DNA of 36,106 nucleotides from Halomicronema sp. CCY15110 (GCF_016888165.1 NZ_JACSWC010000318.1:1-36106); one strand, 5' to 3'; counted from the first letter of the stretch, positions 21,495 to 30,643 are shown. Notes: generated by a model not told the origin, from the sequence alone. Translations and numbers: made by a program.

Positions 21495-23582
21495 CTACGC
21501 TAAACCAACGCTGCCGACGATGAGATCGATGAGCTTGATGGCGATAAAGGGCGCGATGACACCCCCCAAGCCAAAAATCAGCATGTTGCGCTGTAGCAGT
21601 TGATTGGCGGTTAATGGACGGAACTTCACTCCCTTTAGAGCTAGGGGAATCAGGGCGGGAATAATCAGCGCGTTGTAGATCAGGGCAGACAGTACCGCCG
21701 ACTGGGGGCTATTCAGACCCATGATGTTGAGGGCACCGATGCCCGCTGCCGCAAACATCGCCGGAATGATGGCGAAATATTTGGCAATGTCATTGGCAAT
21801 GGAAAAGGTGGTCAGTGCGCCGCGCGTAATCAGCAACTGCTTACCAATGGTGACCAGGTCAATCAGCTTGGTGGGGTCGGAGTCGAGATCGACCATGTTG
21901 GCGGCTTCTTTGGCGGCTTGGGTCCCAGAGTTCATCGCCACCCCGACGTTAGCCTGGGCCAGCGCTGGCGCATCGTTGGTGCCGTCGCCGGTCATCGCCA
22001 CCAGCTTGCCTTCGGCCTGTTCGGCTTGAATCACCTGGATTTTGTCTTCGGGGGTGGCTTCGGCGACAAAGTCATCGACTCCGGCTTCGCGGGCAATCAC
22101 TTCGGCAGTGATGCGGTTGTCACCCGTCAGCATCACAGTGCGCACCCCCATGCGCCGCAGTTGGTCAAACCGTTCATGAATGCCGGGTTTGATGATGTCT
22201 TTGAGGTAGATGACGCCGTAGATGTCATCATTCTGGCAAAGCGCCAGCGGTGTGCCGCCTAAACGGGAAACTTTTTCAAAGGCGTGATCCAGCCCTTCTG
22301 GAACGTGGCCGCCGCGCGATCGCACAAAGCCGCGAATGGCATCCACTGCCCCTTTACGAATTTCGCCGCCATCGGGCAGGTTGGTGCCGCTCATGCGGGT
22401 GCGGGCGGAAAAATCTACCGCTTCCGCTGTGCGCTGGTCGAACGCCAGGGATGCTCCCTGCTGCTGTGCCAACCGCACGATGGATTTGCCTTCGGGAGTC
22501 GTATCAAAGATGCTGGCAGCCAGCGCCACCGAAGCCACCTTATCGGGGCTGTGGCCATTCAGGGGAATAAATTCTTCGGCCAAACGGTTGCCCAGGGTGA
22601 TGGTGCCGGTCTTATCCAGCACCAGCGTATTGATGTCGCCACAAGCTTCGACCGCTCGACCAGAGGTAGCGACCACGTTGAACTGCGCGACGCGATCCAT
22701 CCCGGCAATCCCGATCGCGCTCAGCAATCCCCCAATCGTGGTGGGAATCAGCGCCACCAGCAGGGCAATCAAAATGGCGACGCTGACGGGACTGTCGATA
22801 TAGGCTGCCGGAGTCGGGAGGGTGGCGATCACAATCAAAAACACCAGGGTCAGCACCGCCAGCAGCACCGTCAGGGCAATTTCGTTGGGGGTTTTGCTGC
22901 GCTCAGCCCCTTCGACCAGGGCAATCATGCGGTCAATAAAGCCCTTACCAGGGTCAGCGGTCACCTGAAGCGTCAGTTCATCCGAAATAATCTTGGTGCC
23001 GCCGGTGACGGAGCTAGCCACATCCGAGCCTGCTTCCTTCAACACCGGAGCCGATTCCCCAGTAATGGCTGATTCATCCACCGAAGCGACGCCATCCAGC
23101 ACTTCCCCATCAGCAGGGATAACGTCACCGGCGATGACCTTGATGCGATCGCCCCGGCTCAAGCTGGTGGAATACACTTCCTCGGTGGAGCCATCGGCCA
23201 AAATCTTGCGCGCGGTCGTCTCTGACTTGGTGGAGCGCAGCGCATCCGCCTGAGCCTTACCTCGCCCCTCTGCCACCGCTTCGGCGAAGTTAGCAAACAC
23301 GATAGTCAAGAACAGAATGATGGCAATCAGGCCGTTAAACAGCACCGGATTATCCGGTACCGGACCAAAGAGCCCAGGATTGAAGGTCAGCAGAACCGTG
23401 ATGATGGTGCCCACCCAGACCACAAACATGACGGGGTTTTTCACCATCACGCGCGGATCAAGCTTGAAAAATGCTTCTTTGAAAGCCCGCTGGTAAAGGC
23501 CCGACATATCCACTTTCGGCGTATGTCGTCGCCCTTCGCGGGGTCCACCGGGCTGATGGTGGTGTTGTGTAGAACTAGTCAT
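21495..23582 (-). CDS. kdpB: KdpB, K+-transporting P-type ATPase catalytic subunit
   Basis: A 695-residue P-type ATPase. The phosphorylated residue is Asp323 in [12 protein letters not shown]; the actuator loop is ITGES (173-177); the hinge is [22 protein letters not shown], with [32 protein letters not shown] before it. Membrane segments occur at about 52-68, 81-100, 235-290 and in the last 110 residues. It hydrolyses ATP to drive K+ uptake through KdpA. A His-rich N-terminal extension (TQHHHQPGG) precedes the usual start. Part of a leftward operon, but separated from kdpA by an antisense gene. Confidence 0.98.
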   Translation of the reverse strand: MTSSTQHHHQPGGPREGRRHTPKVDMSGLYQRAFKEAFFKLDPRVMVKNPVMFVVWVGTIITVLLTFNPGLFGPVPDNPVLFNGLIAIILFLTIVFANFAEAVAEGRGKAQADALRSTKSETTARKILADGSTEEVYSTSLSRGDRIKVIAGDVIPADGEVLDGVASVDESAITGESAPVLKEAGSDVASSVTGGTKIISDELTLQVTADPGKGFIDRMIALVEGAERSKTPNEIALTVLLAVLTLVFLIVIATLPTPAAYIDSPVSVAILIALLVALIPTTIGGLLSAIGIAGMDRVAQFNVVATSGRAVEACGDINTLVLDKTGTITLGNRLAEEFIPLNGHSPDKVASVALAASIFDTTPEGKSIVRLAQQQGASLAFDQRTAEAVDFSARTRMSGTNLPDGGEIRKGAVDAIRGFVRSRGGHVPEGLDHAFEKVSRLGGTPLALCQNDDIYGVIYLKDIIKPGIHERFDQLRRMGVRTVMLTGDNRITAEVIAREAGVDDFVAEATPEDKIQVIQAEQAEGKLVAMTGDGTNDAPALAQANVGVAMNSGTQAAKEAANMVDLDSDPTKLIDLVTIGKQLLITRGALTTFSIANDIAKYFAIIPAMFAAAGIGALNIMGLNSPQSAVLSALIYNALIIPALIPLALKGVKFRPLTANQLLQRNMLIFGLGGVIAPFIAIKLIDLIVGSVGLA

Positions 23583-23628
23583 GACGGTTATGGAATGAAA
23601 GAACTAAAGGTTGAATGAGGGAGGGAAA

Positions 23629-23676
23629 GTTAGAACGTTTAAACGTTGCAACGTTCTAACGTTTGAACGTTCTAAC
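23629..23676. repeat. GTTNNAAC array D (kdpB side of the inserted gene)
   Basis: Six contiguous 8-bp units with middles AG, TA, GC, CT, TG, CT. Units 1 and 4 (also 1 and 6) are reverse complements. Together with array E it brackets the antisense four-helix-bundle gene. Confidence 0.92.
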
Positions 23677-23727
23677 GGTGGGTAAATGGGGGAATTTTAG
23701 GGGCATGATTTCAGGGTTAGGTACAAC

Positions 23728-24099
23728 ATGGGCACGATTCGGAGGTTTGAGGATATTGAGGCTTGGCAGACGGCGCGGATAATGACTCGGTTTGTTTATC
23801 GGGTTTCGAGTGAGGGGCATTTCGCACGGGATTTTGGCCTCAAAGATCAGATGCGACGGGCGGCGGTTTCGGTGATGTCGAATATTGCGGAAGGGTTTGA
23901 AAGCCGGACACCGAAGCTGTTTATCAACTATTTGGGCATTGCCAAGGCATCGGCGGGGGAGTTGCGATCGCAGGCTTATATCGCTCTCGATGCGGGTCAT
24001 ATTAATCAAGCCGAATTTGAGCAGTTATTTGATCTGGTAGAAAAATGCAGTTGTCAGCTCAGTCGGTTTATGACGTATTTACAGTCCCAGCTTCGATAG
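23728..24099 (+). CDS. Four-helix-bundle protein (S23/IVP type)
   Basis: A 123-residue helical protein of the family first known from 23S rRNA intervening sequences and related to diversity-retroelement Avd proteins. Signatures: RFEDIEAWQTARIMTRFVYRVS, DQMRRAAVSVMSNIAEGFESR and the closing FEQLFDLVEKCSCQLSRFMTYL. It is the only plus-strand gene between kdpB and kdpA and lies between arrays D and E, so it is antisense to any kdpAB message. No clear ribosome site is seen. Members of this family are often found in odd places and may travel as small cassettes; the function is unknown. Confidence 0.9.
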   Translation: MGTIRRFEDIEAWQTARIMTRFVYRVSSEGHFARDFGLKDQMRRAAVSVMSNIAEGFESRTPKLFINYLGIAKASAGELRSQAYIALDAGHINQAEFEQLFDLVEKCSCQLSRFMTYLQSQLR

Positions 24100-24108
24100 C
24101 TTGAGTTC

Positions 24109-24164
24109 GTTAGAACGTTAGAACGTTAGAACGTTAGAACGTTAGAACGTTGGAACGTTTCAAC
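24109..24164. repeat. GTTNNAAC array E (kdpA side of the inserted gene)
   Basis: Seven contiguous 8-bp units: five identical GTTAGAAC copies, then GTTGGAAC and GTTTCAAC. It ends 8 bp from the kdpA stop. The identical copies suggest recent slippage expansion. Confidence 0.94.
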
Positions 24165-24171
24165 GGTTTTC

Positions 24172-25866
24172 TTACCCTCCGGCAGCAGCTTTGGCGATCG
24201 CAAAGCCTTCCGCGATTGGCCCTAACGCCAGCACCGGCAAGAAGGTCAGTGCCCCAAGAATGAGAATGGTGCCTGCGGTCACGCCTGTGAACAAAACGCT
24301 GTCGGTGTAAAGCGTGCCCGCCGTTTCGGGGACGGGCTGCTTCTGGGCCATGCTGTCGGCCAGGTAAATCAGCGCAACAATCGGGATATAGCGACCGACC
24401 AGCAGTGAGAAGCTGGCGCTGAGGTTCCACCAGAGGGTATCGTCGCCCAGCCCCTCAAAGCCGGAGCCATTGTTGGCCGCAGCGGAGGCATATTCATAGA
24501 TCACCTGGGAAATGCCGTGGAAGCCGGGGTTGCTGATGCCCGCTAAGGTTTCAGGAAAAGCCAGGGTAATCGCGCCGGGAATGAGAATCGCGATGGGGTG
24601 AGCCAGCAAGATGATGCTAGCCAGAACGATTTCGCGCTTCTCAATTTTGCGGCTGAGGAATTCGGGGGTGCGGCCTACCATCAAGCCTGTGAGGAACACC
24701 GTCAAAATCAGAAAGACAAACAGGTAGGCCGTGCCGGTGCCCTGACCACCCCAGACAATTTGCAGGAACATGTCAGAGAGGGTGGCAAAGCCACCAGGGG
24801 GCATTAGGGAATCGTGCATGCCATTGACGGCACCACACATCGTTCCGGTGGTTGAAACGGCCCAGAGTGCCGTCAGCGCCCAGCCAAACCGCACCTCTTT
24901 ACCTTCTAGGTTGGGGGCTTGCTCGCCCAGAATGCCGTTGACCAGCGGATTGCCCTGGAACTCGCCCACCGCCGCGATCGCGATTAGGGCAGCGTAGAAG
25001 ACGAACACCATGCCAAAGATGAACCAGCCCTGACGCGGTTTGCCCGCCATGATGCCGTAGGTCAAAATCAGCCCCGCCGGAATGACCAGCATGATGATGT
25101 TGGTCAGCAGATTCGTGAAGTTGTTCGGGTTTTCGTAGGGGTGGGCCGAGTTGATGCCGAAGAAACCACCGCCGTTTTCGCCCAGCTCCTTGATGATTTC
25201 GAAGTGGGCCACCGGGCCACGGGCGATATATTGAGTCGCCCCTTCTAACGTTTGAGCGACAGCGGGACCTGCGAAGGTTTCTGGCACTCCGGCAATCACG
25301 AGGGCGATCGCCCCCACAATCGAAATCGGCAGCAAAATCCGGGTAATCGATAGGGTCAGGTCAACATAAAAGTTGCCTAGCGCATTCCCCGTTAGACCTC
25401 GGATGAAGGCGATCGCGACCGCAATTCCCGTTGCCGCTGAGGTGAACATTAAAAAGCCCAGCGCCCCGGCTTGTGAAAAGTAGGTATAGGTGGTTTCGCC
25501 AGAATAATGCTGCTGATTCGTATTGGTGACAAACGAAATAGCAGTGTGCAGTGCCAAATCCCAGTTGGGTGCATCTAAACCAGTCGGATTCAGCGGCAGC
25601 ACCCCTTGCAGCATGAAGATGAGAAATACCAAAATTCCCATCACCAAATTGCTTACCAAAATGGCTCTGATATATTGCCCCCCCGTCATGGAGGGTTGAT
25701 TTGAAAAACCACCAGTGCTAAACAACAGTCGCTCTAGAGGACTGGCAACGGGATCAAGCACCGTCCTCTGCCCCATAAACACCCGCGCCATATATTTGCC
25801 TAAAAACGGCGCGACTACTAACAGAATCGCCAAGGCGATCGCGAGTTGAAAAAATCCCTGAGCCAT
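24172..25866 (-). CDS. kdpA: KdpA, K+-transporting ATPase channel subunit
   Basis: A 564-residue membrane protein related to TrkH, binding K+ in a four-fold filter. The filter stretches are visible: [55 protein letters not shown] and [13 protein letters not shown]. The N-terminus ([25 protein letters not shown]) with [17 protein letters not shown] is typical. GGAG precedes the ATG at 25866. It is the promoter-proximal kdp gene. Array F and a 250-bp control region lie upstream. Confidence 0.98.
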   Translation of the reverse strand: MAQGFFQLAIALAILLVVAPFLGKYMARVFMGQRTVLDPVASPLERLLFSTGGFSNQPSMTGGQYIRAILVSNLVMGILVFLIFMLQGVLPLNPTGLDAPNWDLALHTAISFVTNTNQQHYSGETTYTYFSQAGALGFLMFTSAATGIAVAIAFIRGLTGNALGNFYVDLTLSITRILLPISIVGAIALVIAGVPETFAGPAVAQTLEGATQYIARGPVAHFEIIKELGENGGGFFGINSAHPYENPNNFTNLLTNIIMLVIPAGLILTYGIMAGKPRQGWFIFGMVFVFYAALIAIAAVGEFQGNPLVNGILGEQAPNLEGKEVRFGWALTALWAVSTTGTMCGAVNGMHDSLMPPGGFATLSDMFLQIVWGGQGTGTAYLFVFLILTVFLTGLMVGRTPEFLSRKIEKREIVLASIILLAHPIAILIPGAITLAFPETLAGISNPGFHGISQVIYEYASAAANNGSGFEGLGDDTLWWNLSASFSLLVGRYIPIVALIYLADSMAQKQPVPETAGTLYTDSVLFTGVTAGTILILGALTFLPVLALGPIAEGFAIAKAAAGG

Positions 25867-25901
25867 GAAAAAACTCCTAACTAACTAAAGGGAAATTAAA
25901 C

Positions 25902-25942
25902 GTTCAAACGTTGGAACGTTAAAAACGTTTGAACGTTCAATC
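25902..25942. repeat. GTTNNAAC array F (kdpA leader)
   Basis: Units GTTCAAAC, GTTGGAAC, a 9-bp variant GTTAAAAAC, GTTTGAAC and GTTCAATC. The first and fourth are reverse complements. It is in the presumed 5' leader of the kdp mRNA, 35 bp from the kdpA start. Confidence 0.88.
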
Positions 25943-26218
25943 CCGTATCCATCAGCCTTAAAAACGAACGTTGATTACACCCTCACTATTCCGCCTCTAA
26001 AGCTGTTTTGACAAGGTATAGAACAGTGTTTATATAGGATTTATATTGCCAGGATTAGGCAACCAGACTAGAGGCGTTTAGAAGTGTTTAGATGAAATCA
26101 ATAAATGCCTATATCATCTGATATAAATTCAAGCTACTTATTCAATTCAGCTCTTAGAATAGATTGACAAATAGATTAAGTTATTCCCTATTTATTGACC
26201 ACCCACCCAGTTGCTCCT
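25943..26218. promoter_or_regulatory. Divergent control region kdpA / histidine kinase
   Basis: This AT-rich spacer has no gene. On the plus strand, TTGACA at 26164-26169 is a -35 candidate, with TATTTA at 26189-26194 as a loosely spaced -10 for the kinase gene. A dyad TATATCATCTGATATA lies at 26110-26125 (7-bp arms). The direct repeat GTTTAGA occurs at 26076-26082 and 26086-26092, period 10 bp. A TTGCC/GGCAA inverted repeat lies near 26047-26063. Several TATA-rich stretches could be the kdpA -10. No c-di-AMP riboswitch pattern was recognised. Confidence 0.5.
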
Positions 26219-27346
26219 ATGCCAAGGTCTAGACCTGTCTCCTATTTCGATCAGTTGATCCAGGCCTGTCATCGCATTCACTGGCTGATTGGGGTCATCT
26301 TCGTCTTGGTCATCTTGCTGGAGTACAGTACGCCGCCGCCCTATGTGTTTGGCTATCTGTATGTCGGGGCGGTGCTGATTGCTAGCACTCGGCTCAGTCG
26401 TCGCGCCACCCTTTGGGTAACCGCTGTGGCGATCGCCTTTACCTTGCTCAATCTGTTTGTTCCAGGGGTCGCCGCCATTACGCCGGATACCGTTGCCAAT
26501 CGAGTGATTACCGTGCTGGCGCTGGGGGTTACGGGCTGGCTCGGCGATCGCCTCCAATCCTACGAGCAGGCGATTACGCGGCAACGCTTACAACTCCAGG
26601 CGCAGGAACAGCTCGCCCAAATGCGGGAAGACTTTGTCTCGACCCTCACCCATGATTTGAAGACGCCGTTATTGGGTGCTTTGGAGACGTTGCGGGCGTT
26701 GCGCACTGAAAACTTTGGCCCGGTTTCGCTGCCCCAACGCCGGGTTTTTGAGGTGATGACCCGCAGCCATCAAAAGACGCTGCAACTGGTGGAAACCTTG
26801 ATGGACGTTTATCGCAACGATGCCGAAGGGCTGAGGCTGCACCGCCAACGGCTCGATCTGCTCACCCTGGCGGAGGATGCCGTCGCTGATGTGGTGCCCT
26901 TGGCCACCTCGCGCCAAATCCATCTGCGGGTCAAGGACGAAACTTCGGAGTTTCGGCGGTCTTACTGCGTCCATGGCGATGCTTTGCAGCTTTCGCGGGT
27001 GCTGGTGAATCTGCTGTCGAATGCTGTCAACCATTCCCGGCGGGGGAGTTCGGTGCAGGTGGTAATGGGCACGGCCAACGGTCACTGCCAGGTACAAATC
27101 ATCGACGAGGGGCAGGGCATACCCGCTGATGAGCTGCCGCATTTGTTCGATCGCTTCTATCAGGGGCAGAGCGATCGCCAAGCGAAAGGCACCGGGTTAG
27201 GACTTTATCTCAGTCGTCAAATTGTGGAGGCCCACGGCGGTAAAATTTGGGCAGAGTCTCGCGCTAATGGCGCAGTCTTTGCGTTTCGGCTCCCCGCCTG
27301 CGTAAATGAGTTGCCTTTACCCGCTACGAGCAAATCGACGGCATGA
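26219..27346 (+). CDS. Membrane sensor histidine kinase, candidate kdp regulator
   Basis: A 375-residue kinase. Residues about 18-110 hold three to four hydrophobic segments (WLIGVIFVLVILLEY, YVFGYLYVGAVLIAS, ATLWVTAVAIAFTLLNLFV, VITVLALGVTGWLGD) with very short loops, so it senses within the membrane or cytoplasm. A coiled coil leads to H-box FVSTLTHDLKTPLLG with His145, N-box LVNLLSNAVNHS, and DEGQGIPADEL, FDRFYQG and GTGLGLYLSRQIVEAHGG. ATG 26219 is taken; a TTG at 26195 is the alternative. It overlaps its regulator gene by 4 bp and is divergent from kdpA. Confidence 0.93.
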   Translation: MPRSRPVSYFDQLIQACHRIHWLIGVIFVLVILLEYSTPPPYVFGYLYVGAVLIASTRLSRRATLWVTAVAIAFTLLNLFVPGVAAITPDTVANRVITVLALGVTGWLGDRLQSYEQAITRQRLQLQAQEQLAQMREDFVSTLTHDLKTPLLGALETLRALRTENFGPVSLPQRRVFEVMTRSHQKTLQLVETLMDVYRNDAEGLRLHRQRLDLLTLAEDAVADVVPLATSRQIHLRVKDETSEFRRSYCVHGDALQLSRVLVNLLSNAVNHSRRGSSVQVVMGTANGHCQVQIIDEGQGIPADELPHLFDRFYQGQSDRQAKGTGLGLYLSRQIVEAHGGKIWAESRANGAVFAFRLPACVNELPLPATSKSTA

Positions 27347-28038
27347 CCCCTCCCCTCAAAATTTTATTAGTTGAAGACGACGAGCTGTTTCGGCTGGGAT
27401 TAGCCACGCGACTCCAGCAAGAACCGATGCTCGAAATCGTGGCTGAAGCCGAAGACGGTGAAACCGCCCTCGATCGCGTGACGCAGCAGGCGTTTGACAT
27501 CGTGATTTTGGATGTGGGTTTACCGGGCATCGGTGGGGTCGAAACCTGTCGGCAAATCAAGCAACTGTTGCCCCAGTTACCCATTCTGGTATTGACCTCC
27601 CATTCTCAACCCACGCTGATCAACCGCCTGATTGAAGCCCAGGCCCAGGGCTATTGCGTGAAAGGGGTGGCCGCCGAATCGTTGATTTTGGCGATTCAGT
27701 CAGTGGCCGCCGGGGCTTCCTGGTGGGATGCTCAGGCCACCGAGCAGATTCGCGCCCAGTTTCAGCAGCCCCCGGCTAAAGTACCTCCATCCGCCTCGGT
27801 GCCCGATAACCCTCTGACCCAGCGAGAACGGGAGATTTTAGCGCTGATCGCCAGCGGCAAAAGCAATTCTGAAATTGCCGAATCCCTTTACATCGCCGCC
27901 GGTACGGTTCGCGTTCATGTCCACGCGATTTTGCAAAAACTGGAGGTGCGCGATCGCACTCAAGCGGTCGTCATTGCCCTGCGCAATGGGTTAATCGATA
28001 CCGAAGGCATACCCCCAAATCCGGCGATCGAGGGTTAA
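27343..28038 (+). CDS. NarL/FixJ-family response regulator
   Basis: A 231-residue regulator with a complete receiver (LLVEDDE at 9-14, acceptor Asp57 in VILDVGLPGIGG, switch Thr in LVLTSHSQ, Lys in GYCVKGVAAESL) and a LuxR-type HTH (about 157-220: LTQREREILALIASGKSNSEIAESLYIAAGTVRVHVHAILQKLEVRDRTQAVVIALRNGLI). Its start overlaps the kinase stop (ATGA), so they form a two-component pair. With KdpD lacking a kinase here, this pair next to kdpA is a candidate controller of K+ genes (inference). Confidence 0.95.
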   Translation: MTPPLKILLVEDDELFRLGLATRLQQEPMLEIVAEAEDGETALDRVTQQAFDIVILDVGLPGIGGVETCRQIKQLLPQLPILVLTSHSQPTLINRLIEAQAQGYCVKGVAAESLILAIQSVAAGASWWDAQATEQIRAQFQQPPAKVPPSASVPDNPLTQREREILALIASGKSNSEIAESLYIAAGTVRVHVHAILQKLEVRDRTQAVVIALRNGLIDTEGIPPNPAIEG

Positions 28039-28095
28039 GCCCCATCACCGATTCCATCTTTCCTGAATTCAGTCCTCTACCCAGATACCTATTCC

Positions 28096-30162
28096 ATGAC
28101 CACTTTGCTTGAGCACTTAAACGGCGAACCGATCGTAGCGTTTGCCGTTTTGGTCGCCGTCATCCTGATCGTGCCGCTCTTGTTTGAGCGCATTAACTTA
28201 CCGGGTTTGGTGGGGCTCCTCGCCGCAGGCATTCTGTTTGGTCCCCACGGGTTAAACCTGCTCAACACCGAAGACCCGGTGATGCAGCTCCTCTCGGATG
28301 TGGGTCTGCTCTACCTGATGTTTGTCGCGGGTCTGGAAATCGACATGGCCGAGTTCCAGAAAATGAAGTATCGGGCCGCAGGCTTTGGCAGTCTGACCTT
28401 TGGCTTACCGCTGCTGGCCGGGACGGGACTGGGACTGGTGGCCGGATTTCCCCTGGTCAGTGCAGTGCTGATCGGGTCGCTGATTGCCTCTCACAGTTTG
28501 CTCACCTATCCCATCGTGCGCCAGTATGAGGTCACTCGCAATCCCGCCGTGATCACGACTCTGGGCGGTACCATCTTCACCGATATTGGGGCGCTGATTG
28601 TCTTAGCCATTTGCATCAGCGCTGGCACGGGCGATTTCACCCTGGCGAGTTTGGGGCAGTTGCTGGGTGGGTTGGCCGTCTACACCCTGATCATTCTGTG
28701 GGGCTTCGATCGCTTAGGGCGTGAATTTTTTCGGCGCTCCGGCGACAACCAGGGCAATCAGTTCTTGTTCATTCTGCTGGTGATCTTTGTCGCGGCCATC
28801 GGCGCAGAACTTATTGGCGTCGAAAAGATTGTGGGAGCCTTTCTCGCCGGACTTGCCGTCAATGAAGTGGTGGGTAACACCCTGGTAAAAGAGAAAATCG
28901 TCTTTGTCGGTAATGTCCTCTTTATCCCGATCTTTTTTGTGGATATTGGTCTGTTGATTGATGTGCCGGCCTTCTTTGGCAGCCTGAGAGCCTTGAGCTT
29001 TTCCGTCAGCATTTTGGCCGCCCTGCTCATCAGCAAGTTTCTCGCCGCCTTTTTGGCCCAAAAGCTGTTTCGTTTCCGTCGCCTGGAAATGCTGACCATG
29101 TGGGGTATGAGCATTCCTCAGGTGGCCACGACCCTGGCGGCAGCACTGGTCGGTCACCAGGCTGGGCTCCTGACTGATGCGGTGCTCAATGCCGTCGTCG
29201 TGATGATGCTGGTAACGGCTATTTTGGGGCCGCTGATTGTGCGGCAAACGGCGCGATCGCTGCCCGTACCCGAAACGGAACTGCCTGCTGAAACCGCTGA
29301 AGCCGGGCCAGAAACGCTTGATCGTCCGTTTACCATCGTCGTTCCCGTCTACAATCCCCGCACGGAGCAATACCTGATTGAACTGGCCGCGCTGATCGCG
29401 GAGTACCGGAAAGGCGTGATCAAGCCATTGGCGATCGCCAACGCCCAGTCGCAAATGGACTCGCCCCGCATGAACCGCATCTTTCAGCAGCGCGAAACGC
29501 TACTGGTCAACGCGACCAAAATTGGGCAATCTCTGAATGTGGCGGTTGATCCACTATTGCGTATCGACAATAGCGTCGCTGAAGGCATCAGCCGCACCGC
29601 GAGAGAGCAAAAGGCTAACCTGGTCATCATGGGCTGGAGTGAACGCCATACCTTGACTGCTCGCCTGTTTGGCACCTTGATTGACAGCGTGCTGTGGTCT
29701 ACCCACTGTCCCCTGGCCATTTCCTATCTCCGCATGTCGCCCCGAAAAATGACTAGTTGTTTGGTGCCCATCAAGCAATTTACCGCCGCCGAAGCCCACA
29801 AAGTGCAAATTGCTCTCGCGATCGCCCAGCACAGCCATGCTCGCGTCATCCTGCTCCATGTCACCACGAGAAAAGCTTCCATCAATCGGGAAATCGATCT
29901 CCAGAAGAGAATGCAAGCCCTCGCTGGAGACCGGGCTGAGAAGATTGACCTCCAACTCAAAGTGCTATGCCAGGTTGACACTGCCCAAGCCATTTTGAAT
30001 GAAGCTAAATTTTGTGACCTTGTCGTTATGCGCACTTATCGCCGACGCAGCAGCACAGGCGATATCCGCATCAGCGATATCTCTAACCAGGTCGCCCGTC
30101 AACTCAACTGCTCTCTCATTTTGCTTGGCGAGCCCCGTGCTAACTGGCTAAATCCCGCTTGA
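28096..30162 (+). CDS. CPA2 cation:proton antiporter with C-terminal Usp domains
   Basis: A 688-residue protein. Residues about 10-390 are a Na+/H+-exchanger-type membrane domain (RINLPGLVGLLAAGILFGPHGLNLL, DVGLLYLMFVAGLEIDM, GTIFTDIGALIVLAI, VEKIVGAFLAGLAVN, MSIPQVATTLAAALVG). The cytoplasmic remainder has two universal-stress-like domains (about 410-545, ending NLVIMGWSERHTLTARLFGTLIDSVLWSTHCPLAI, and 555-680, with FCDLVVMRTYRR). It would exchange Na+ or K+ for protons. It follows the two-component genes by 57 bp on the same strand. Confidence 0.94.
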   Translation: MTTLLEHLNGEPIVAFAVLVAVILIVPLLFERINLPGLVGLLAAGILFGPHGLNLLNTEDPVMQLLSDVGLLYLMFVAGLEIDMAEFQKMKYRAAGFGSLTFGLPLLAGTGLGLVAGFPLVSAVLIGSLIASHSLLTYPIVRQYEVTRNPAVITTLGGTIFTDIGALIVLAICISAGTGDFTLASLGQLLGGLAVYTLIILWGFDRLGREFFRRSGDNQGNQFLFILLVIFVAAIGAELIGVEKIVGAFLAGLAVNEVVGNTLVKEKIVFVGNVLFIPIFFVDIGLLIDVPAFFGSLRALSFSVSILAALLISKFLAAFLAQKLFRFRRLEMLTMWGMSIPQVATTLAAALVGHQAGLLTDAVLNAVVVMMLVTAILGPLIVRQTARSLPVPETELPAETAEAGPETLDRPFTIVVPVYNPRTEQYLIELAALIAEYRKGVIKPLAIANAQSQMDSPRMNRIFQQRETLLVNATKIGQSLNVAVDPLLRIDNSVAEGISRTAREQKANLVIMGWSERHTLTARLFGTLIDSVLWSTHCPLAISYLRMSPRKMTSCLVPIKQFTAAEAHKVQIALAIAQHSHARVILLHVTTRKASINREIDLQKRMQALAGDRAEKIDLQLKVLCQVDTAQAILNEAKFCDLVVMRTYRRRSSTGDIRISDISNQVARQLNCSLILLGEPRANWLNPA

Positions 30163-30181
30163 ACGAAAATAGCGACGCATT

Positions 30182-30205
30182 CCCCCACCTCGATACAGGT
30201 GGGGG
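30182..30205. repeat. Left-end IS hairpin
   Basis: A 9-bp perfect stem with a 6-nt loop, the counterpart of the hairpin at 32058-32083. Both ends carry it in the same orientation, as expected for recognition of one strand by the HUH transposase. It begins 19 bp after the antiporter stop. Confidence 0.82.
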
Positions 30206-30223
30206 TCAAGGAGCAGCGAAGTC

Positions 30224-30643
30224 TTAATCGTCATAGCCCTGGTTCTCGATGTATTGTTTCAGAACAGATAAGGGAGCACCACCACATGAGATGGCACTAA
30301 ACCCACGCTTCCAGAAAACAGGCTTCCAGTAATACGGTTTTAACTGCTCAGCGTAACGTCTGCGAATCTCTCGGCTGGTAACAGTTTTGAGGGTGTTGCA
30401 AAGCTTGGAGACTGACACCTTTGGAGCCAGGTCAATCAATAAGTGGATGTGGTCTTTATCGCCCAGGTCTGCCTTCGCATCCTCCAATATGCAGTCGTTC
30501 TTGGCACAGATACTTTCAGTCAAAGCCTTAATGTCGGCCTCTATTTCGTCAGTTATGACGGGATGCCGGTATTTCGTGACAAACACGATATGCACCTTGA
30601 GCAAGGCGACACTATGAGAGAACGACCTAAGCTTATTTGCCAT
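30224..30643 (-). CDS. tnpA: TnpA, IS200/IS605 HUH (Y1) transposase
   Basis: A 139-residue single-strand transposase. The HUH metal-binding motif is DKDHIHLLIDL (His65 and His67) and the nucleophile is Tyr131 in VLKQYIENQ near the C-terminus. VFVTKYRHPVI and KTVTSREIRRRY are family marks. Its length is normal and all key residues are present, so it looks active. It diverges from tnpB across a 53-bp spacer. Confidence 0.96.
   Translation of the reverse strand: MANKLRSFSHSVALLKVHIVFVTKYRHPVITDEIEADIKALTESICAKNDCILEDAKADLGDKDHIHLLIDLAPKVSVSKLCNTLKTVTSREIRRRYAEQLKPYYWKPVFWKRGFSAISCGGAPLSVLKQYIENQGYDD

Noticed and set aside
22284-23072. Long plus-strand frame (262 codons) within kdpB
   Set aside because: It is a shadow of the kdpB coding strand, which has all P-type ATPase motifs.
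23629-24164. GTTNNAAC arrays as CRISPR or origin iterons
   Set aside because: Units are contiguous 8-mers without spacers, occur in several small groups, and no replication or cas genes are near.
25867-26218. c-di-AMP (ydaO-type) riboswitch before kdpA
   Set aside because: Such riboswitches are known before K+ genes, but I found none of the conserved GC-rich blocks in this AT-rich leader. A covariance-model search would settle it.
28714-29454. Long minus-strand frame (246 codons) within the antiporter gene
   Set aside because: Shadow of a clear CPA2 antiporter; the composition is His/Gln/Arg-rich and shows no domain.
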